Positions 62,888 through 64,000 of a stretch of 64,000 nt of DNA are shown piece after piece. Origin of the DNA: a bacterium. GTDB lineage: Bacteria > Actinomycetota > Acidimicrobiia > Acidimicrobiales > CATQHL01. Each line of letters starts with the position of its first letter. The stretch's first letter is position 1. The notes below the pieces were generated by a model. That model saw only the letters and a program-made list of their open reading frames with translations, was not told where the DNA came from and ran no database searches. A program made the position numbers and the translations under genes. The DNA lies in NCBI GenBank assembly GCA_026708055.1, contig JAPOVS010000046.1, positions 1-64,000 on the forward strand. Direction: 5' to 3'.

Positions 62888-64000
<1,113 letters not shown>

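Overview
The window is GC-rich (about two thirds G+C) bacterial chromosomal DNA. Several features point to an actinobacterium, and the overall mix suggests an Acidimicrobiia-like environmental lineage (inference). These are two LLM-class flavin/F420-type oxidoreductases, a Mec-type JAMM peptidase beside a CysM of the O-phosphoserine type, an rph-rdgB-clpP-rpe-pcm housekeeping block, ssrA beside smpB, GPP34 and FNT proteins, and frequent GTG starts. Housekeeping genes alternate with catabolic gene clusters, toxin-antitoxin modules and decayed mobile DNA.

Layout. 1-2.1 kb: a serine-hydrolase fragment, a secreted Cu/Zn superoxide dismutase and an intact higBA module. 2.2-16.4 kb: a catabolic cluster. 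A seven-gene operon (9617 down to 2237) holds an ABC ATPase, an LLM oxidoreductase, an opine-dehydrogenase-like protein, an amidohydrolase, an acyl-CoA-ligase-like protein, a GntR regulator and an ABC permease. Around it lie a D-2-hydroxyacid dehydrogenase, an SDR, an MDR dehydrogenase, the substrate-binding lipoprotein, a second amidohydrolase and a 2OG-Fe(II) oxygenase. Four copies of a TATCAGA-NN-TCTGATA palindrome sit before its transcription units, which suggests one GntR regulon for uptake and breakdown of an unidentified nitrogen-containing compound. 16.4-29.3 kb: ssrA, smpB, mec, cysM, a 5'-nucleotidase, rph, rdgB, tRNA-Leu, clpP, rpe, pcm, thpR and an ATP-grasp/alpha-E/transglutaminase trio. 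29.3-35.5 kb: a diverged second copy of the four-enzyme cassette, flanked by two VOC proteins and lacking the palindrome. 35.7-41.1 kb: a decaying BMP-type ABC transporter locus with a deleted aminotransferase, a frameshifted permease, and a binding protein whose 5' end is replaced by an IS fragment. 41.3-44.7 kb: GPP34, a PPOX flavoprotein, an FNT channel, a MazEF-like pair and a deletion derivative of higBA.

44.7-60.5 kb looks like two tandem islands at tRNA-Lys. A 13-bp piece of the tRNA 3' end recurs at 44717, 49605 and 60486. The first island carries a two-gene locus of defence-like architecture (a PD-(D/E)XK, helical-repeat and PIN-like protein of about 1100 residues, plus a small upstream protein) and a truncated tyrosine recombinase. 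The second carries a branched-chain-type ABC transporter with a 3-hydroxyanthranilate dioxygenase-like cupin, a DapA-family lyase, an aldehyde dehydrogenase, a LysR regulator and an alpha/beta hydrolase. 60.5-64 kb: tRNA-Lys, tRNA-His, a polysaccharide deacetylase, an acyl-ACP thioesterase-like protein, an SMP-30 lactonase and the 3' end of a PII gene.

The most promising undescribed systems are the GntR-regulated catabolic cluster with its duplicated cassette, and the large nuclease/PIN protein in the tRNA-Lys island. All homology calls were made by reading motifs; no database search was run.
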